Source of the DNA: Agrococcus sp. Marseille-Q4369 | GTDB lineage: Bacteria > Actinomycetota > Actinomycetes > Actinomycetales > Microbacteriaceae | Assembly (NCBI RefSeq): GCF_018308945.1 | Contig: NZ_CP070501.1 | Span: 2,418,001-2,482,000, forward strand | DNA length: 64,000 bases | Direction of reading: 5' to 3' | Shown: positions 33,770 through 42,967 of the stretch, piece after piece | Layout of the letters: every line of letters starts with the position of its first letter | Numbering within the stretch: the first letter of the stretch is position 1 | Notes under the pieces: generated by a model | What the model saw: the letters and a program-made list of their open reading frames with translations, nothing else | Told to the model about the DNA's origin: nothing | Databases searched by the model: none | Made by a program: the position numbers and the translations under genes

Positions 33770-35632
33770 ATGCGTCGGCTTGCGATCATCGCCCACTACG
33801 ACCGAGCCGGTCGGCTCGGGGGCTACGTCGAGCACTTCGTGCGCCACTTGCGGGAGCACGTCGAACACGTCGTGCTGGTCGTCAACGGCACCCTCTCGGA
33901 CCAGGCGCGCGATGCTGCGGCCGCCTTGGCCGACCACGTCGTCTACCGCGACAACTCCGGCTTCGACGTCTATGCGTACCGTGACGGCTTCGCAGCCGCC
34001 GGCCGGCTCGTGCACGAGGTCGACGAGGTGCTGCTGCTCAACACCACGTTCTACGCCCCGGTGCGCCCGCTGGCCCCGGTCTTCGAGCAGATGGAGCGCG
34101 CTGATGTCGACTTCTGGGGCATGACCGACCACCCGGAGGTGCGCCCCAACCCGATCACGCGTGGACCGGTGCTGCGGCGCCACATCCAGACCTACTGGGT
34201 CGCGGTGCGTCGCCGCATGTACACGTCGACCGCCTGGCGACGGTACTGGAGCCGCATGCCGGAGATCAAGGACTACCTCGACGCGGTCGCCTACAACGAG
34301 GGCCGCTTCACCCACTACTTCGAGTCGGCCGGATTCCGGTCCGCGGTCGCGTTCCCCCACTCGCTCATCCCGGTGCAGAACGCCACGATGGAGGCTCCCG
34401 AGCTGCTGGTCGAGGCGGGCTGCCCGATCGTCAAGCGCCGGCTGCTCTTCCACGACCCGTTGCACTTCGAGCAGCAGGCCCTCATCGGTCGCGACACGCG
34501 CATCGCGCTCGAGCGCAGCGGATACCCGATGGAGCTCGTGTGGGCCGACATGAGCCGAGTGGCCCGGCCGCGCGATGTGCACACGAACATGGGGCTGCTC
34601 GAGGTGCTGCCGGACGTGGATGCGGGCGGCACGGACCCCCGTTCGCTCCGCGTCGGCGTGCTCGCGCACGTCTTCTACGAGGACATGCTCGATGAGCTGC
34701 TCGACCTCTGCGATCAGCTGCCCGGCGGGTACACGCTCATCGCGACGACGCCTGCCGCCGAGAAGCGCGACGCGATCGAAGCCACGCTGCGCCGGAGGGG
34801 TCGTTCCGGCGACGAGGTGCGGCTCATCCCGTCGAATCGCGGCCGCGACATCTCTGCGCTGCTCGTCGGGTGCCGCGACGTCATCGAGGGCGACCGCTTC
34901 GACGTTCTGCTCAAGATCCACTCGAAGCGCTCCCCGCAAGCGCACTACAACCAGGCGCGCATCTTCAAGCGGCACCTGTTCGAGAACCTGCTGCACACCC
35001 CGGGCTACGCCACGAACGTGCTGCGGATCTTCGCCGACCACCGAACGCTCGGGATGGCCTTCCCCGCGATGATCCACATCGGCTACCCGACGCTCGGTCG
35101 AGCCTGGCTGACCAACCGCGAGCCGGCGGAGCGGCTCGCGGACGAGCTCGGCTTCGATGTGCCGTTCGACGAGCTCAGCCCGGTCGCACCCTACGGGTCG
35201 ATGTTCTTCGCACGGCCCGCCGCGCTGCGGCCGCTGCTGCGGCGGGAGTGGGACTGGGAGGACTTCCCGACCGAGGGCGGCTACCGCGACGGCGAGCTCG
35301 CGCACGTGCTCGAGCGGCTCCTCGGCTACGCGGCGATCGAGGCGGACTTCCACGTGCGCACCCTGCTCACCACCGAGCAGGCCGCGACGTCGCACCTGGC
35401 GCTCGACTACAAGCTCCAGGAGTCGCTCGCCACGATGCCTGGCGAGGTCTGGGAGCAGGTGCGCCTGGCGCGGGCGATGGGCGGTCACGCGTTCAGCGGC
35501 GACATCGCCGGTCTGCTCCGCGTGCTCGCGCGCCGGGCGGTGAGCGCGAGCCCGGCGACCGCTCGGCTCGCCCACACCGTGCTGACCGGGGCCAAGCGCA
35601 CGCGCGCGAGACTCTCGTCCGCCAGCCGGTGA
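33770..35632 (+). CDS. Rhamnan synthesis protein F (RgpF)-like glycosyltransferase
   Basis: This 620-residue protein begins RRLAIIAHYDRAGRLGGYVE and shows the features of rhamnan synthesis F proteins: VLLLNTTFYAPVRPLAPVFE, DFWGMTDHPEVRPN, PIVKRRLLFHDPLHFEQQAL, and in the C-terminal half SNRGRDISALLVGCRDVI and DVLLKIHSKRSPQAHYNQ, then PYGSMFFARPAALRPLL. Such enzymes build rhamnose-rich wall polysaccharides. ATG at 33770 follows GGGGGAGG by five bases, and an upstream GTG at 33743 lacks a site. dTDP-rhamnose synthesis in this window and the ABC exporter genes directly downstream support a rhamnan-type product. Confidence 0.88.
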   Translation: MRRLAIIAHYDRAGRLGGYVEHFVRHLREHVEHVVLVVNGTLSDQARDAAAALADHVVYRDNSGFDVYAYRDGFAAAGRLVHEVDEVLLLNTTFYAPVRPLAPVFEQMERADVDFWGMTDHPEVRPNPITRGPVLRRHIQTYWVAVRRRMYTSTAWRRYWSRMPEIKDYLDAVAYNEGRFTHYFESAGFRSAVAFPHSLIPVQNATMEAPELLVEAGCPIVKRRLLFHDPLHFEQQALIGRDTRIALERSGYPMELVWADMSRVARPRDVHTNMGLLEVLPDVDAGGTDPRSLRVGVLAHVFYEDMLDELLDLCDQLPGGYTLIATTPAAEKRDAIEATLRRRGRSGDEVRLIPSNRGRDISALLVGCRDVIEGDRFDVLLKIHSKRSPQAHYNQARIFKRHLFENLLHTPGYATNVLRIFADHRTLGMAFPAMIHIGYPTLGRAWLTNREPAERLADELGFDVPFDELSPVAPYGSMFFARPAALRPLLRREWDWEDFPTEGGYRDGELAHVLERLLGYAAIEADFHVRTLLTTEQAATSHLALDYKLQESLATMPGEVWEQVRLARAMGGHAFSGDIAGLLRVLARRAVSASPATARLAHTVLTGAKRTRARLSSASR

Positions 35633-35711
35633 CCTCGAGCGCCTGGGGCCGGCTGTTAGGCTGGTGAGTCGCCCGAGCGTGATGCGAACGCCCGCCGGGA
35701 TATGGAGGACC

Positions 35712-36566
35712 ATGACCACGCTGCCGAGCCAGTCTCGCGTCACGCTGAACCTGCTGACGAACCTGACGCTCCGCGAGATCCGCAGCGAGTACAAGCGAAC
35801 CGCGCTCGGCCGTCTGTGGTCGCTCGTCAACCCGCTCGCGCAGATCGCGGTCTTCTCGGTCGTCTTCGGGGTCATCCTCCGTGTGACCGCGGAGCCCGGC
35901 ACGAACTCGGGCGTGGACTTCTTCCCGCTCTGGATCGGCATCGGCGTGATCTCCTGGGGCTACATCAGCGGGTGCATCCGCGCTGGCATGAACGCCTTGC
36001 TCTCGAACGCGGGACTGCTGCAGAAGGTCGCACTGCCGCGCTGGGTGCTCGTGCTGTCGAAGATCCTCTCGCTCACCTTCACGTTCCTGATCGAGCTGCT
36101 CGTGATCGCGGTGATCATGGGCGCGATCGGCGGCTGGCAGATCCTGCTGACCCTCCCGCTCATCGTCCCGCTCGTGCTCGTCACAACTGCCTTCGTCCTC
36201 GGCATCGGGCTCATGCTCTCGGTTGCGACGGTGTACTTCCGCGACATGGAGCACCTCTGGAGCATCGTCTCGCAGATCTGGATGTACGGCTCCGGGGTCA
36301 TCTTCCCCGTCGCGTTCGTCGCTGCCGCACAGGAGCGGATGGACGCGGCCGGCTACTCCATCTTCGGCGCTTCCGTCCCCCTGCTGGCCGCGTTCCAGCT
36401 CAACCCCGCCGAACGGCTGCTCAGCATGTACCGCAACATCCTCTACGACTTCGCGATGCCGAGCCTCGGTTCGTGGCTGTACGTCTCGGTCTGGGCTGCG
36501 GTGCTGCTCGGCCTCGGCTTCCTGATCTTCAACCGGTTCTCCCGCAACATCGTCGAGGAGCTGTGA
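35712..36566 (+). CDS. wzm: Polysaccharide ABC exporter, permease subunit (Wzm/TagG type)
   Basis: This 284-residue ABC-2 type permease has six predicted transmembrane helices and exports undecaprenyl-linked polysaccharide with its ATPase partner. Family features include TLREIRSEYKRTALGRLWSL before the first helix and ATVYFRDMEHLWSIVSQIWM near residue 170. ATG at 35712 follows TGGAGG with a 3-base gap. An in-frame GTG at 35664 overlaps the probable promoter (TAGGCT, 35657-35662) and is unlikely. The stop overlaps the ATPase start by one base (TGATG). Confidence 0.92.
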   Translation: MTTLPSQSRVTLNLLTNLTLREIRSEYKRTALGRLWSLVNPLAQIAVFSVVFGVILRVTAEPGTNSGVDFFPLWIGIGVISWGYISGCIRAGMNALLSNAGLLQKVALPRWVLVLSKILSLTFTFLIELLVIAVIMGAIGGWQILLTLPLIVPLVLVTTAFVLGIGLMLSVATVYFRDMEHLWSIVSQIWMYGSGVIFPVAFVAAAQERMDAAGYSIFGASVPLLAAFQLNPAERLLSMYRNILYDFAMPSLGSWLYVSVWAAVLLGLGFLIFNRFSRNIVEEL

Positions 36567-37789
36567 TGGCGAACTCTGCCGTGAGCGTGCGCGACGTCTC
36601 GAAGACGTTCCGCGTCTACCACGATCGCAACCAATCGCTGAAGGCGACCGTGCTCAAGCGCGGTCGCGCGAAGTACGAGGAGTTCTGGGCGCTGCGGGAC
36701 GTCTCGCTCGAAGTGCCGGAGGGCGTCACCTTCGGCCTGCTCGGGCGCAACGGATCCGGGAAGTCCACGCTGCTCAAGTGCATCGCGGGGATCCTCACGC
36801 CCAACTCGGGCTCGATCTCCACGCGAGGCCGCGTCGCCGCGATGCTCGAGGTCGGCTCGGGCTTCCATCCGGAGCTGTCCGGCCGCGAGAACATCTACCT
36901 CAACGGCTCGATCCTCGGGATGACCAAGCAGGAGGTGGATCGCAAGCTCGACTCGATCATCGACTTCTCGGGCGTCGAGCGCTTCATCGACCACCCGGTG
37001 AAGAACTACTCGTCGGGCATGTACGTGCGCCTGGGCTTCGCGGTCTCGATCCACACCGACCCCGACCTGCTCCTCGTCGACGAGGTGCTCGCGGTGGGGG
37101 ACATGGACTTCCAGGCGAAGTGCCAGGAGAAGTTCGCGGCGCTGAAGCGCGATGGCAAGACCGTGGTCGTCGTCTCGCACGACATGGGCACGATGCGCTC
37201 CTTCTGCGATCAAGCGGCGTGGCTCGATGGCGGCGTCGTGCAGGACATCGGGGAGTCGGGGCGGATCGTCGACGAGTACGCCGACGCGAACCACGCGGTG
37301 CACCAGATCGAGGGCGATGTCAAGCGCTACGGCAGCGGTCGGGTGCGGTTCACGGGCGCGGCGGTCATCGATGCGTCCGGCGAGCCGACGACCGAGCTCC
37401 ACCCCGGACAGCCCTTCACGCTGCGGCTCTCGTACACCGCGCCGGAGCCGTTCGAGCGCCCCAACTTCTCGGCGACCATCAACACCATGCACGGTCAGCG
37501 CCTGTGGGCCATCATCGGGCAGGATCGGGGCTTCGTGCCGGAGCGACTCGAAGCAGGCGAGGGCACGGTCGACATCGCCGTGGACGGCTTGCCGATCGGG
37601 CCGGGGGAGTACGAGATCGGATGCGATGTGCGCGAGATCGACGACCCGAACCCCGCAGACAACGTCAAGGCGATGACGAAGTTCGCCATGGGCAGAGCCA
37701 GGCAAGAGACCTACGGGGGCATCCTCGCGGTCGAGTCGCGCTTCGTCGACTTCACGACGGGCACGACCGCCGGCCGCGCAGTCACGTGA
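36566..37789 (+). CDS. wzt: Polysaccharide ABC exporter, ATPase subunit with carbohydrate-binding tail (Wzt type)
   Basis: This 407-residue ATPase powers export through the adjacent permease. Residues 1 to about 235 hold the nucleotide-binding domain: Walker A LLGRNGSGKSTLLKCIAG near 58, signature VKNYSSGMYVRLGFAVSIH near 147, Walker B LLLVDEVLAVGD near 170, and switch His in VVVVSHDMGT. Residues about 250 to 400 form a beta-rich extension (GRVRFTGAAVIDASGEPTT onwards) like the Wzt C-terminal domain, which recognises the capped end of the polymer in O-antigen systems. Its presence suggests a chain-terminator mechanism. It overlaps the DUF2142 gene by four bases (GTGA). Confidence 0.92.
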   Translation: MANSAVSVRDVSKTFRVYHDRNQSLKATVLKRGRAKYEEFWALRDVSLEVPEGVTFGLLGRNGSGKSTLLKCIAGILTPNSGSISTRGRVAAMLEVGSGFHPELSGRENIYLNGSILGMTKQEVDRKLDSIIDFSGVERFIDHPVKNYSSGMYVRLGFAVSIHTDPDLLLVDEVLAVGDMDFQAKCQEKFAALKRDGKTVVVVSHDMGTMRSFCDQAAWLDGGVVQDIGESGRIVDEYADANHAVHQIEGDVKRYGSGRVRFTGAAVIDASGEPTTELHPGQPFTLRLSYTAPEPFERPNFSATINTMHGQRLWAIIGQDRGFVPERLEAGEGTVDIAVDGLPIGPGEYEIGCDVREIDDPNPADNVKAMTKFAMGRARQETYGGILAVESRFVDFTTGTTAGRAVT

Positions 37790-39402
37790 CGCCCGCAACC
37801 GCAGGCCGCGAGCCCCGCAGGCCTTGGCGACGGCTCGTCGCGCTCATCGCAGTGCCCGTCGCGATGGTCGTCGCGCTGCTGTCGTGGGCTGTGTCGTCCC
37901 CGCCCGGCTCGAGCCCCGACGACGACTTCCACATGGCGAGCATCTGGTGCGCGGGCGGACCGGTCGACGACCGGTGTGAGATCGTCGACGACGATGCTCG
38001 GCTCGTGCCCGACGCGATCTCGCCGGTCGCGGCGTGCTACGTGTTCGTCCCCACGAGCGCGGGTGCGTGCCCGGTCCGCGAAGGGGTCATGACGCCGACC
38101 GATCGGGGCAACTGGGTCGACGAGTCGTACCCCCCGCTGTTCTACAGCGCGATGAGCGCCTTCGTGAGCGACGACATCCAGACTTCCGTGGTGCTGATGC
38201 GGGCTGCGAACGCGGTGCTCTACGTCGGCGTGATGGTGCTGCTGCTCTTGCTGCTGCCGCCCGCGCTGCGCCCGGTCCTGACCTGGGGTGCCGCGATCTC
38301 GATCGTGCCCCTCGGCATGTTCCTGGTGCCGAGCGTGAACCCGAGCTCCTGGGCGCTCATCTCCGCGTCGGGGCTCTGGCTCGCGACGCTCGGGTGGTTC
38401 CGGCAGGAGGGCTGGCGGCGCTGGGCGCTCGGCGCTCTCGCCGCAGCGCTCCTCGCCATCGGCGCGGGGGCACGGTCCGACGCAGCGATCTACGCGGTGC
38501 TCGGCTTCGGCGCGGCATCGGTGCTCGCGTTCGAGCCCGCGCGGCGCTACGCGATCCGCCTCGTGCTGCCGATCGTGCTCTCGGTCGCCGCGGCAGCCGC
38601 CTACTTCTCGACCGGGCTGTCCGGGTCGATCGCCGAGAACGCCGCCTCCAACGAGGGCCTGTTCGAGCGCAGGGCGCTCGCATTCGACAACCTGCGCCAA
38701 CTACCCGACCTCTGGATCGGTGTGTTCGGCGACTTCGGGGTCGGCGGTCTCGGCTGGCTCGACACCGACATGCCGGCGGTGAGCTCGATCACGGCGGCAG
38801 CACTCTTCGCCGCGATCGCGTTCGCAGGACTGCGACGCGGCGGTGTGCGCAAGTGGATCGCGCTCGCCGGGGTCGGTGCGGCGCTCGTGGTGCTGCCGAT
38901 GTACATGCTGCTGCTCAACGACGTCCGCGTGGGCGAATGGGTCCAGCCCCGCTACATCTTCCCGATGGTCATCATGATCGGGGGACTCGCGCTCGTCGAA
39001 GTGCCAGGCCGACGGCTGGAGCTCGGCCGTCCGCAGATCGTCCTTGCCGCGGCTGCGCTCACCCTCGCGCACAGCATGGCGCTGCACGCCAACCTGCGCC
39101 GGTACGTCACGGGTGTCGACGTCCTGGGGTTCAACCTCGATCGCGCCGTCGAGTGGTGGTGGGCGACCCCTGTCTCGCCGATGACGCTTTGGGCGGTCGG
39201 GTCGCTGGCGTTCGCCGCCGCGGTCGCGACGCTCGTCGCCGTCGGGTGGCGCGGCGGCTCGTCGGCTGCCGCTGCGCGCGCGCACGCCGTCGCGTCAACG
39301 CCACCGGCCGCTGGGGCGGACACGGCGGCCGCGGAGGGCGCCGGGGACGCGCGCCCCGCTGCGCCACCGGCTCCCCTGCGAGGTGAGCGAGCACCCGCGT
39401 GA
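37786..39402 (+). CDS. DUF2142-type multi-spanning membrane protein
   Basis: This 538-residue protein has about ten to twelve hydrophobic helices and an external N-terminal region with SSPPGSSPDDDFHMASIWCA near residue 45 and WVDESYPPLFYSAMSAFV near 105. The acidic DDDFH right after helix 1 resembles GT-C glycosyltransferases, where such residues bind metal and polyprenyl-phosphate sugar, so an external sugar transferase is plausible. The last 60 residues are Ala/Pro-rich and probably disordered. GTG at 37786 overlaps wzt, and the gene ends 88 bases before the secreted repeat protein gene. The function is not established. Confidence 0.78.
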   Translation: MTPATAGREPRRPWRRLVALIAVPVAMVVALLSWAVSSPPGSSPDDDFHMASIWCAGGPVDDRCEIVDDDARLVPDAISPVAACYVFVPTSAGACPVREGVMTPTDRGNWVDESYPPLFYSAMSAFVSDDIQTSVVLMRAANAVLYVGVMVLLLLLLPPALRPVLTWGAAISIVPLGMFLVPSVNPSSWALISASGLWLATLGWFRQEGWRRWALGALAAALLAIGAGARSDAAIYAVLGFGAASVLAFEPARRYAIRLVLPIVLSVAAAAAYFSTGLSGSIAENAASNEGLFERRALAFDNLRQLPDLWIGVFGDFGVGGLGWLDTDMPAVSSITAAALFAAIAFAGLRRGGVRKWIALAGVGAALVVLPMYMLLLNDVRVGEWVQPRYIFPMVIMIGGLALVEVPGRRLELGRPQIVLAAAALTLAHSMALHANLRRYVTGVDVLGFNLDRAVEWWWATPVSPMTLWAVGSLAFAAAVATLVAVGWRGGSSAAAARAHAVASTPPAAGADTAAAEGAGDARPAAPPAPLRGERAPA

Positions 39403-39452
39403 TCGAGCGGCACTCGCTGGCATGCAGGCCGGCGCGCTCGTCCTCGAGTACG

Positions 39453-39480
39453 TTTGACGCATCTATCAGGTCACGTCAAA
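39453..39480. promoter_or_regulatory. Inverted repeat upstream of the secreted repeat protein
   Basis: TTTGACG (39453-39459) and CGTCAAA (39474-39480) are perfect 7-base arms around a 14-base centre, ending 10 bases before the ATG at 39491. TTGACG could also act as a -35 hexamer. The site may be an operator or an mRNA hairpin near the ribosome-binding region. Confidence 0.5.
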
Positions 39481-39490
39481 TGGGGTTCGT

Positions 39491-41983
39491 ATGCGGTCCG
39501 TCCGACTTTGGAGCGCTCTCGCGGCGATCTTCGCGTTGACAACGACGCTGCTGGTCGCCCCGCCGGGAGGCGCGCCGCGGGCAGCGGCGGCGACCGCCGC
39601 GGACTTCGATCCGGGCAACCTCATCAGCGACGAGAACTTCTTCGACGGCGATGCGATGAACGCCGACGCCGTGCAGTCGTTCCTCGACGCGCAGCTGCGC
39701 AGCTGCACGGCCGGCTACACGTGCCTCAAGGGCTACTCGCAGGCGACGCCGGCCATGGGCGGCACCGCGCGCTGCTCCGCTCTGCCCGCCATGGGCTCGG
39801 CGAGCGCCGCCACGATCATCGCTCGCGTGGGCGCGGCGTGCGGCATCAGCCAGAAGGTGCTGCTGGTGCTGCTGCAGAAGGAGCAGAGCCTCGTCACCGA
39901 TCCCGACCCGACACAGCGCCAGTTCGACCGCGCCACAGGATTCGCCTGCCCCGACACAGCGCCGTGCGACTCCTCCTTCGGCGGGTTCTTCTACCAGGTG
40001 TACTACGCCGCCCGGCAGTTCAAGGTCTACTCGGCATATCCCGCGAACTACAACCACATCGCGGGCCGCTGGAACCAGGTGCTCTACCACCCCAACGCCG
40101 CGTGCGGCTCGTCGCCCGTCTTCATCGCGAACCAGGCGACGGCGGGACTCTACAACTACACGCCATACCAGCCGAACGCCGCCGCCCTGCGAAACCTGTA
40201 CTCCACGGGTGACGATTGCTCCGCGTACGGCAATCGCAACTTCTGGCGGATGTGGAGCGATTGGTTCGGCAACCCGGCCGGCCCCTCCGGGCCGCCCTTC
40301 GGCAGCCTCGAGGCGGTCAAGGTCGATCGTGACATCGCCGAGGTGTCGGGCTGGGCGATCGATCCCGACGTTCGGGAGCCGATCGACATCCACGTCTACG
40401 TCTCCGGGCCGCAGGGCCGCGTCGGCACCGCGGGCGTCGCGAACCTCACGCGCACCGACGTCGGCAACGCGCATCCGAGCTACGGGCCGCAGCACGGCTT
40501 CTCGATCGACGTCTCGATCCCCGCCGGGCAGAGCGAGGTGTGCGTCGCGGCGATCAATCGGGGCGCGGGCCAGGACACGTGGCTCGGATGCCGCACGGTC
40601 ACCGGCGTCGCAGGAACGGGACAGTCGGGCCCGCCGTTCGGCAGCTTCGAGGGCGCGCGCGTCGACGCCGATCTCGTCGAGGTGTCGGGCTGGGCCATCG
40701 ACCCTGACGTCCTGGGTCCGGTCGACGTGCACGTCTACGTCTCGAACACCTCGGGTCGCGTCGGTACCCCGACCGTCGCGGACAAGCCGCGTCCAGATGT
40801 CGCGCGCGTGCATCCCGCCTTCGGTCCGAATCACGGCTTCTCGGTCGAGGTGCGCGTGCCCGCGGGGCAGAGCGAGATCTGCGTGGTGGCGATCAACCAG
40901 CGGGTAGGCCAGAATGTCTGGCTCGGCTGCCGAACGGTGGTCGGCGAGCCCGGAACGGGCCGAACCGGTCCGCCTTTCGGCAGCTTCGAGGGTGCGCGCG
41001 TCACCGGCGACATCGCGCGCGTCTCGGGTTGGGCGATCGATCCGGACGTCACGCGCCCGATCGAGATCCACGTGTACGCGTCGGGCTCGAACGGCCGCGT
41101 CGGCACGAGCACGATGGCGAACCTCGAGCGCGCCGACGTCGCCCGGGCGTACCCGGTGTTCGGCGCGCAGCACGGCTTCTCGGTCGACGTGCGCATCTCG
41201 CCTGGTGCTGGTGAGATCTGCGTCGCCGCCATCAACCAGCGCGCCGGCCAGAACACGTGGCTCGGGTGCAAGCCGGTCACGGGTCCGGTGGTGACCGGGC
41301 AGTCCGGGCCTCCCTTCGGCAACCTCGAGGCGGTCAAGGCGACGCCGACGGGGGCCGAGGTGAGCGGCTGGGTGATCGACCCCGACACCGCCGCGCCGAC
41401 CGACGTGCACGTGTACGTCAACGGCCGGGGCGTGCCGCCGGTGCGCGCCGACGGCGCCCGCGCCGACGTGGCGCGGATCTACCCCGTCTTCGGAGCGAAT
41501 CACGGGTTCTCGACGACCCTCTCGCTCGCCGCGGGCGCGCACGAGGTGTGCGTCTTCGGGATCAACATTGCCGGCCCCGGCGGCAACGTGCTCCTCGGCT
41601 GCCGCACCGTCACGGTCGCGGCACCCGCTCCGCCTCCTGCGCCCTCGCCGCAGCCGGGCGTGAACCCGTTCGGGAACTTCGAGGCGGCGACGGTCTCCGG
41701 CGCATCCGCCTCGGTGTCCGGCTGGGCACTCGACCCCGACGCGGGACAGGGACCGATTGACGTGCACGTGTACGTCACGAGCTCGACAGGTCGGGTCGGC
41801 ACCGCGACGGTGGCCAACCTCCCGCGCGCCGACGTGGGGCGCGCCTACCCCTCGTACGGCTCAGCTCACGGCTTCGGCGTCACCGTTCCGATCGGAGCGG
41901 GCAGCAACGAGATCTGCGTGGCCGCGATCAACAAGGGCGGCGGCTCGAACGTCTGGCTGGGCTGCCGGACCGTCCGCCGCTAG
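39491..41983 (+). CDS. Large secreted protein: lysozyme-like N-terminal domain plus five about 110-residue repeats
   Basis: This 830-residue protein has a signal peptide (about residues 1 to 34). Residues 40 to 260 form a domain with paired cysteines and the helix KVLLVLLQKEQSLV, which resembles the glutamate-bearing helix of lytic transglycosylases; catalysis is my inference. Five tandem modules begin near residues 270, 378, 491, 604 and 723. Each has a PFG(S/N)xE entry, SGWA(I/L)DPD (SGWVIDPD in module 4), a HVYV strand, a DV...HGF segment and a final WLGC-type strand with two cysteines. They look like beta-sandwich surface modules. A short Pro-rich linker precedes module five. It follows the exporter operon, so it may act on or bind wall polymer. 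No sorting signal is seen. Confidence 0.85.
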   Translation: MRSVRLWSALAAIFALTTTLLVAPPGGAPRAAAATAADFDPGNLISDENFFDGDAMNADAVQSFLDAQLRSCTAGYTCLKGYSQATPAMGGTARCSALPAMGSASAATIIARVGAACGISQKVLLVLLQKEQSLVTDPDPTQRQFDRATGFACPDTAPCDSSFGGFFYQVYYAARQFKVYSAYPANYNHIAGRWNQVLYHPNAACGSSPVFIANQATAGLYNYTPYQPNAAALRNLYSTGDDCSAYGNRNFWRMWSDWFGNPAGPSGPPFGSLEAVKVDRDIAEVSGWAIDPDVREPIDIHVYVSGPQGRVGTAGVANLTRTDVGNAHPSYGPQHGFSIDVSIPAGQSEVCVAAINRGAGQDTWLGCRTVTGVAGTGQSGPPFGSFEGARVDADLVEVSGWAIDPDVLGPVDVHVYVSNTSGRVGTPTVADKPRPDVARVHPAFGPNHGFSVEVRVPAGQSEICVVAINQRVGQNVWLGCRTVVGEPGTGRTGPPFGSFEGARVTGDIARVSGWAIDPDVTRPIEIHVYASGSNGRVGTSTMANLERADVARAYPVFGAQHGFSVDVRISPGAGEICVAAINQRAGQNTWLGCKPVTGPVVTGQSGPPFGNLEAVKATPTGAEVSGWVIDPDTAAPTDVHVYVNGRGVPPVRADGARADVARIYPVFGANHGFSTTLSLAAGAHEVCVFGINIAGPGGNVLLGCRTVTVAAPAPPPAPSPQPGVNPFGNFEAATVSGASASVSGWALDPDAGQGPIDVHVYVTSSTGRVGTATVANLPRADVGRAYPSYGSAHGFGVTVPIGAGSNEICVAAINKGGGSNVWLGCRTVRR
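40300..41980 (+). repeat. Five tandem protein-coding modules of about 325 to 360 bp
   Basis: Similar DNA units begin near 40300, 40625, 40963, 41303 and 41660. Modules 1 to 3 are closest; modules 4 and 5 have diverged more, and module 5 follows a proline-rich linker. The similarity invites copy-number change by recombination. Confidence 0.8.
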
Positions 41984-42010
41984 GGCAGGCAACCAGACAG
42001 CCGCCTCGAG

Positions 42011-42044
42011 GCGCGGCGGGCCCGGAGCACGGCGCCCGCCGCGC
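42011..42044 (+). terminator. Strong GC hairpin after the repeat protein gene
   Basis: An 11-bp perfect stem (42011-42021 with 42034-42044, arm GCGCGGCGGGC) and a 12-base loop lie 28 bases after the stop codon. There is no T-tract, which is common for terminators in GC-rich actinobacteria. Confidence 0.55.
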
Positions 42045-42059
42045 CGCCGGGGCCGCCGG

Positions 42060-42960
42060 GGCCGCCGAGTTGTTCTTTCCCGTGACGTGGTGTGGGCGTT
42101 GCATGGGGTGAGGCCGCCGATGCCGGTTTGGGGTCGGTGGTGGTTGTAGTGATGCAGCCAGGTCGGGTAGGCGGCTGCCGGTGTCGCATCTGAGAGGTAG
42201 GTCTGGGCGTACGCCCATTCCTCTTCGAGGGTGCGGTTGAAGCGTTCGGCCTACGGGCGGGTACGCGCGCGCCCTGCGATGCCTCACGTCTTCGCCCGGG
42301 GGCCTTTGAACGCGTGGGAGCGGTAGCACGAGCCGTAGTCGACTATCACGGCCGTGACCTGGATGCCGAGCGATTCGCAGTGCGCTCTCTCGCGCCACGA
42401 ATCCGGCCACGGTGTCCTTCCTCTCATCGTCGAGGCCTTCCGAGTAGGCGATGCGGGTGTTGTGGTCGACCGCGTGATGCAGGAACGCGTAGCCGAGCCT
42501 CCGCTTGCGGTTGTTGCGGTTGCCGACTGTGCGGCCGAGCTTGCGGGGCCCACCGCCATAGAGGATGCGGCCCTGCTACTTGATGTCGACATGGACCGGC
42601 TCGCCCGGACGCGAGAACCCGTAGCGGACCGGCCTGAGCTTGCGCACTGGCAGGCCGATTGTCTGGCCGATCGTGCGTAGCAGCGGCATCTTGAACCGCG
42701 CCAAGATCCGGCCGACCGTCGAGCAGGCCACGCCCAGGCGGTAGCCGATCCGGTGCGGTCCCCAGCGGCGGTTGAAGCGCACGCTGATGATGCGACCCTC
42801 CATCCTCGTCGGGACCCTACCCGGTGAGCGGTGCGAGCGCGAGGAGCGGTCCGTTATCAGCTCGCCCGCCCGGTACTGGCCGACCTAGCGGCGCGCGGTC
42901 CCGGAGACGCACTGGAAGCGATCGGCGACCCGCTCGACCGGCCAGCTCTGATCCACGACC
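42060..42960 (-). pseudogene. Decayed IS481-family transposase
   Basis: Fragments in several frames on the minus strand line up as one transposase. The N-terminal part is VVDQSWPVERVADRFQCVSG near 42950. The middle helix-turn-helix and catalytic entry are RRWGPHRIGYRLG, STVGRILARF and PGEPVHVDIK near 42600-42800. The C-terminal catalytic region is VIVDYGSCYRSHAFKG near 42330, and WAYAQTYLSDATPAAAYPTW then HHYNHHRPQTGIGGLTP near 42080-42230. At least three frame changes and in-frame stops separate them, and DNGS has become DYGS. No clear terminal repeats were found. The remnant marks an old insertion between the repeat protein and a glycosyltransferase gene. Confidence 0.8.
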
Positions 42961-42967
42961 AGGCCGC

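Noticed and set aside
35664-35711. GTG at 35664 as the wzm start
   Set aside because: It is two bases after the -10 element TAGGCT, so it would lie upstream of the transcription start. ATG 35712 has a good ribosome-binding site.
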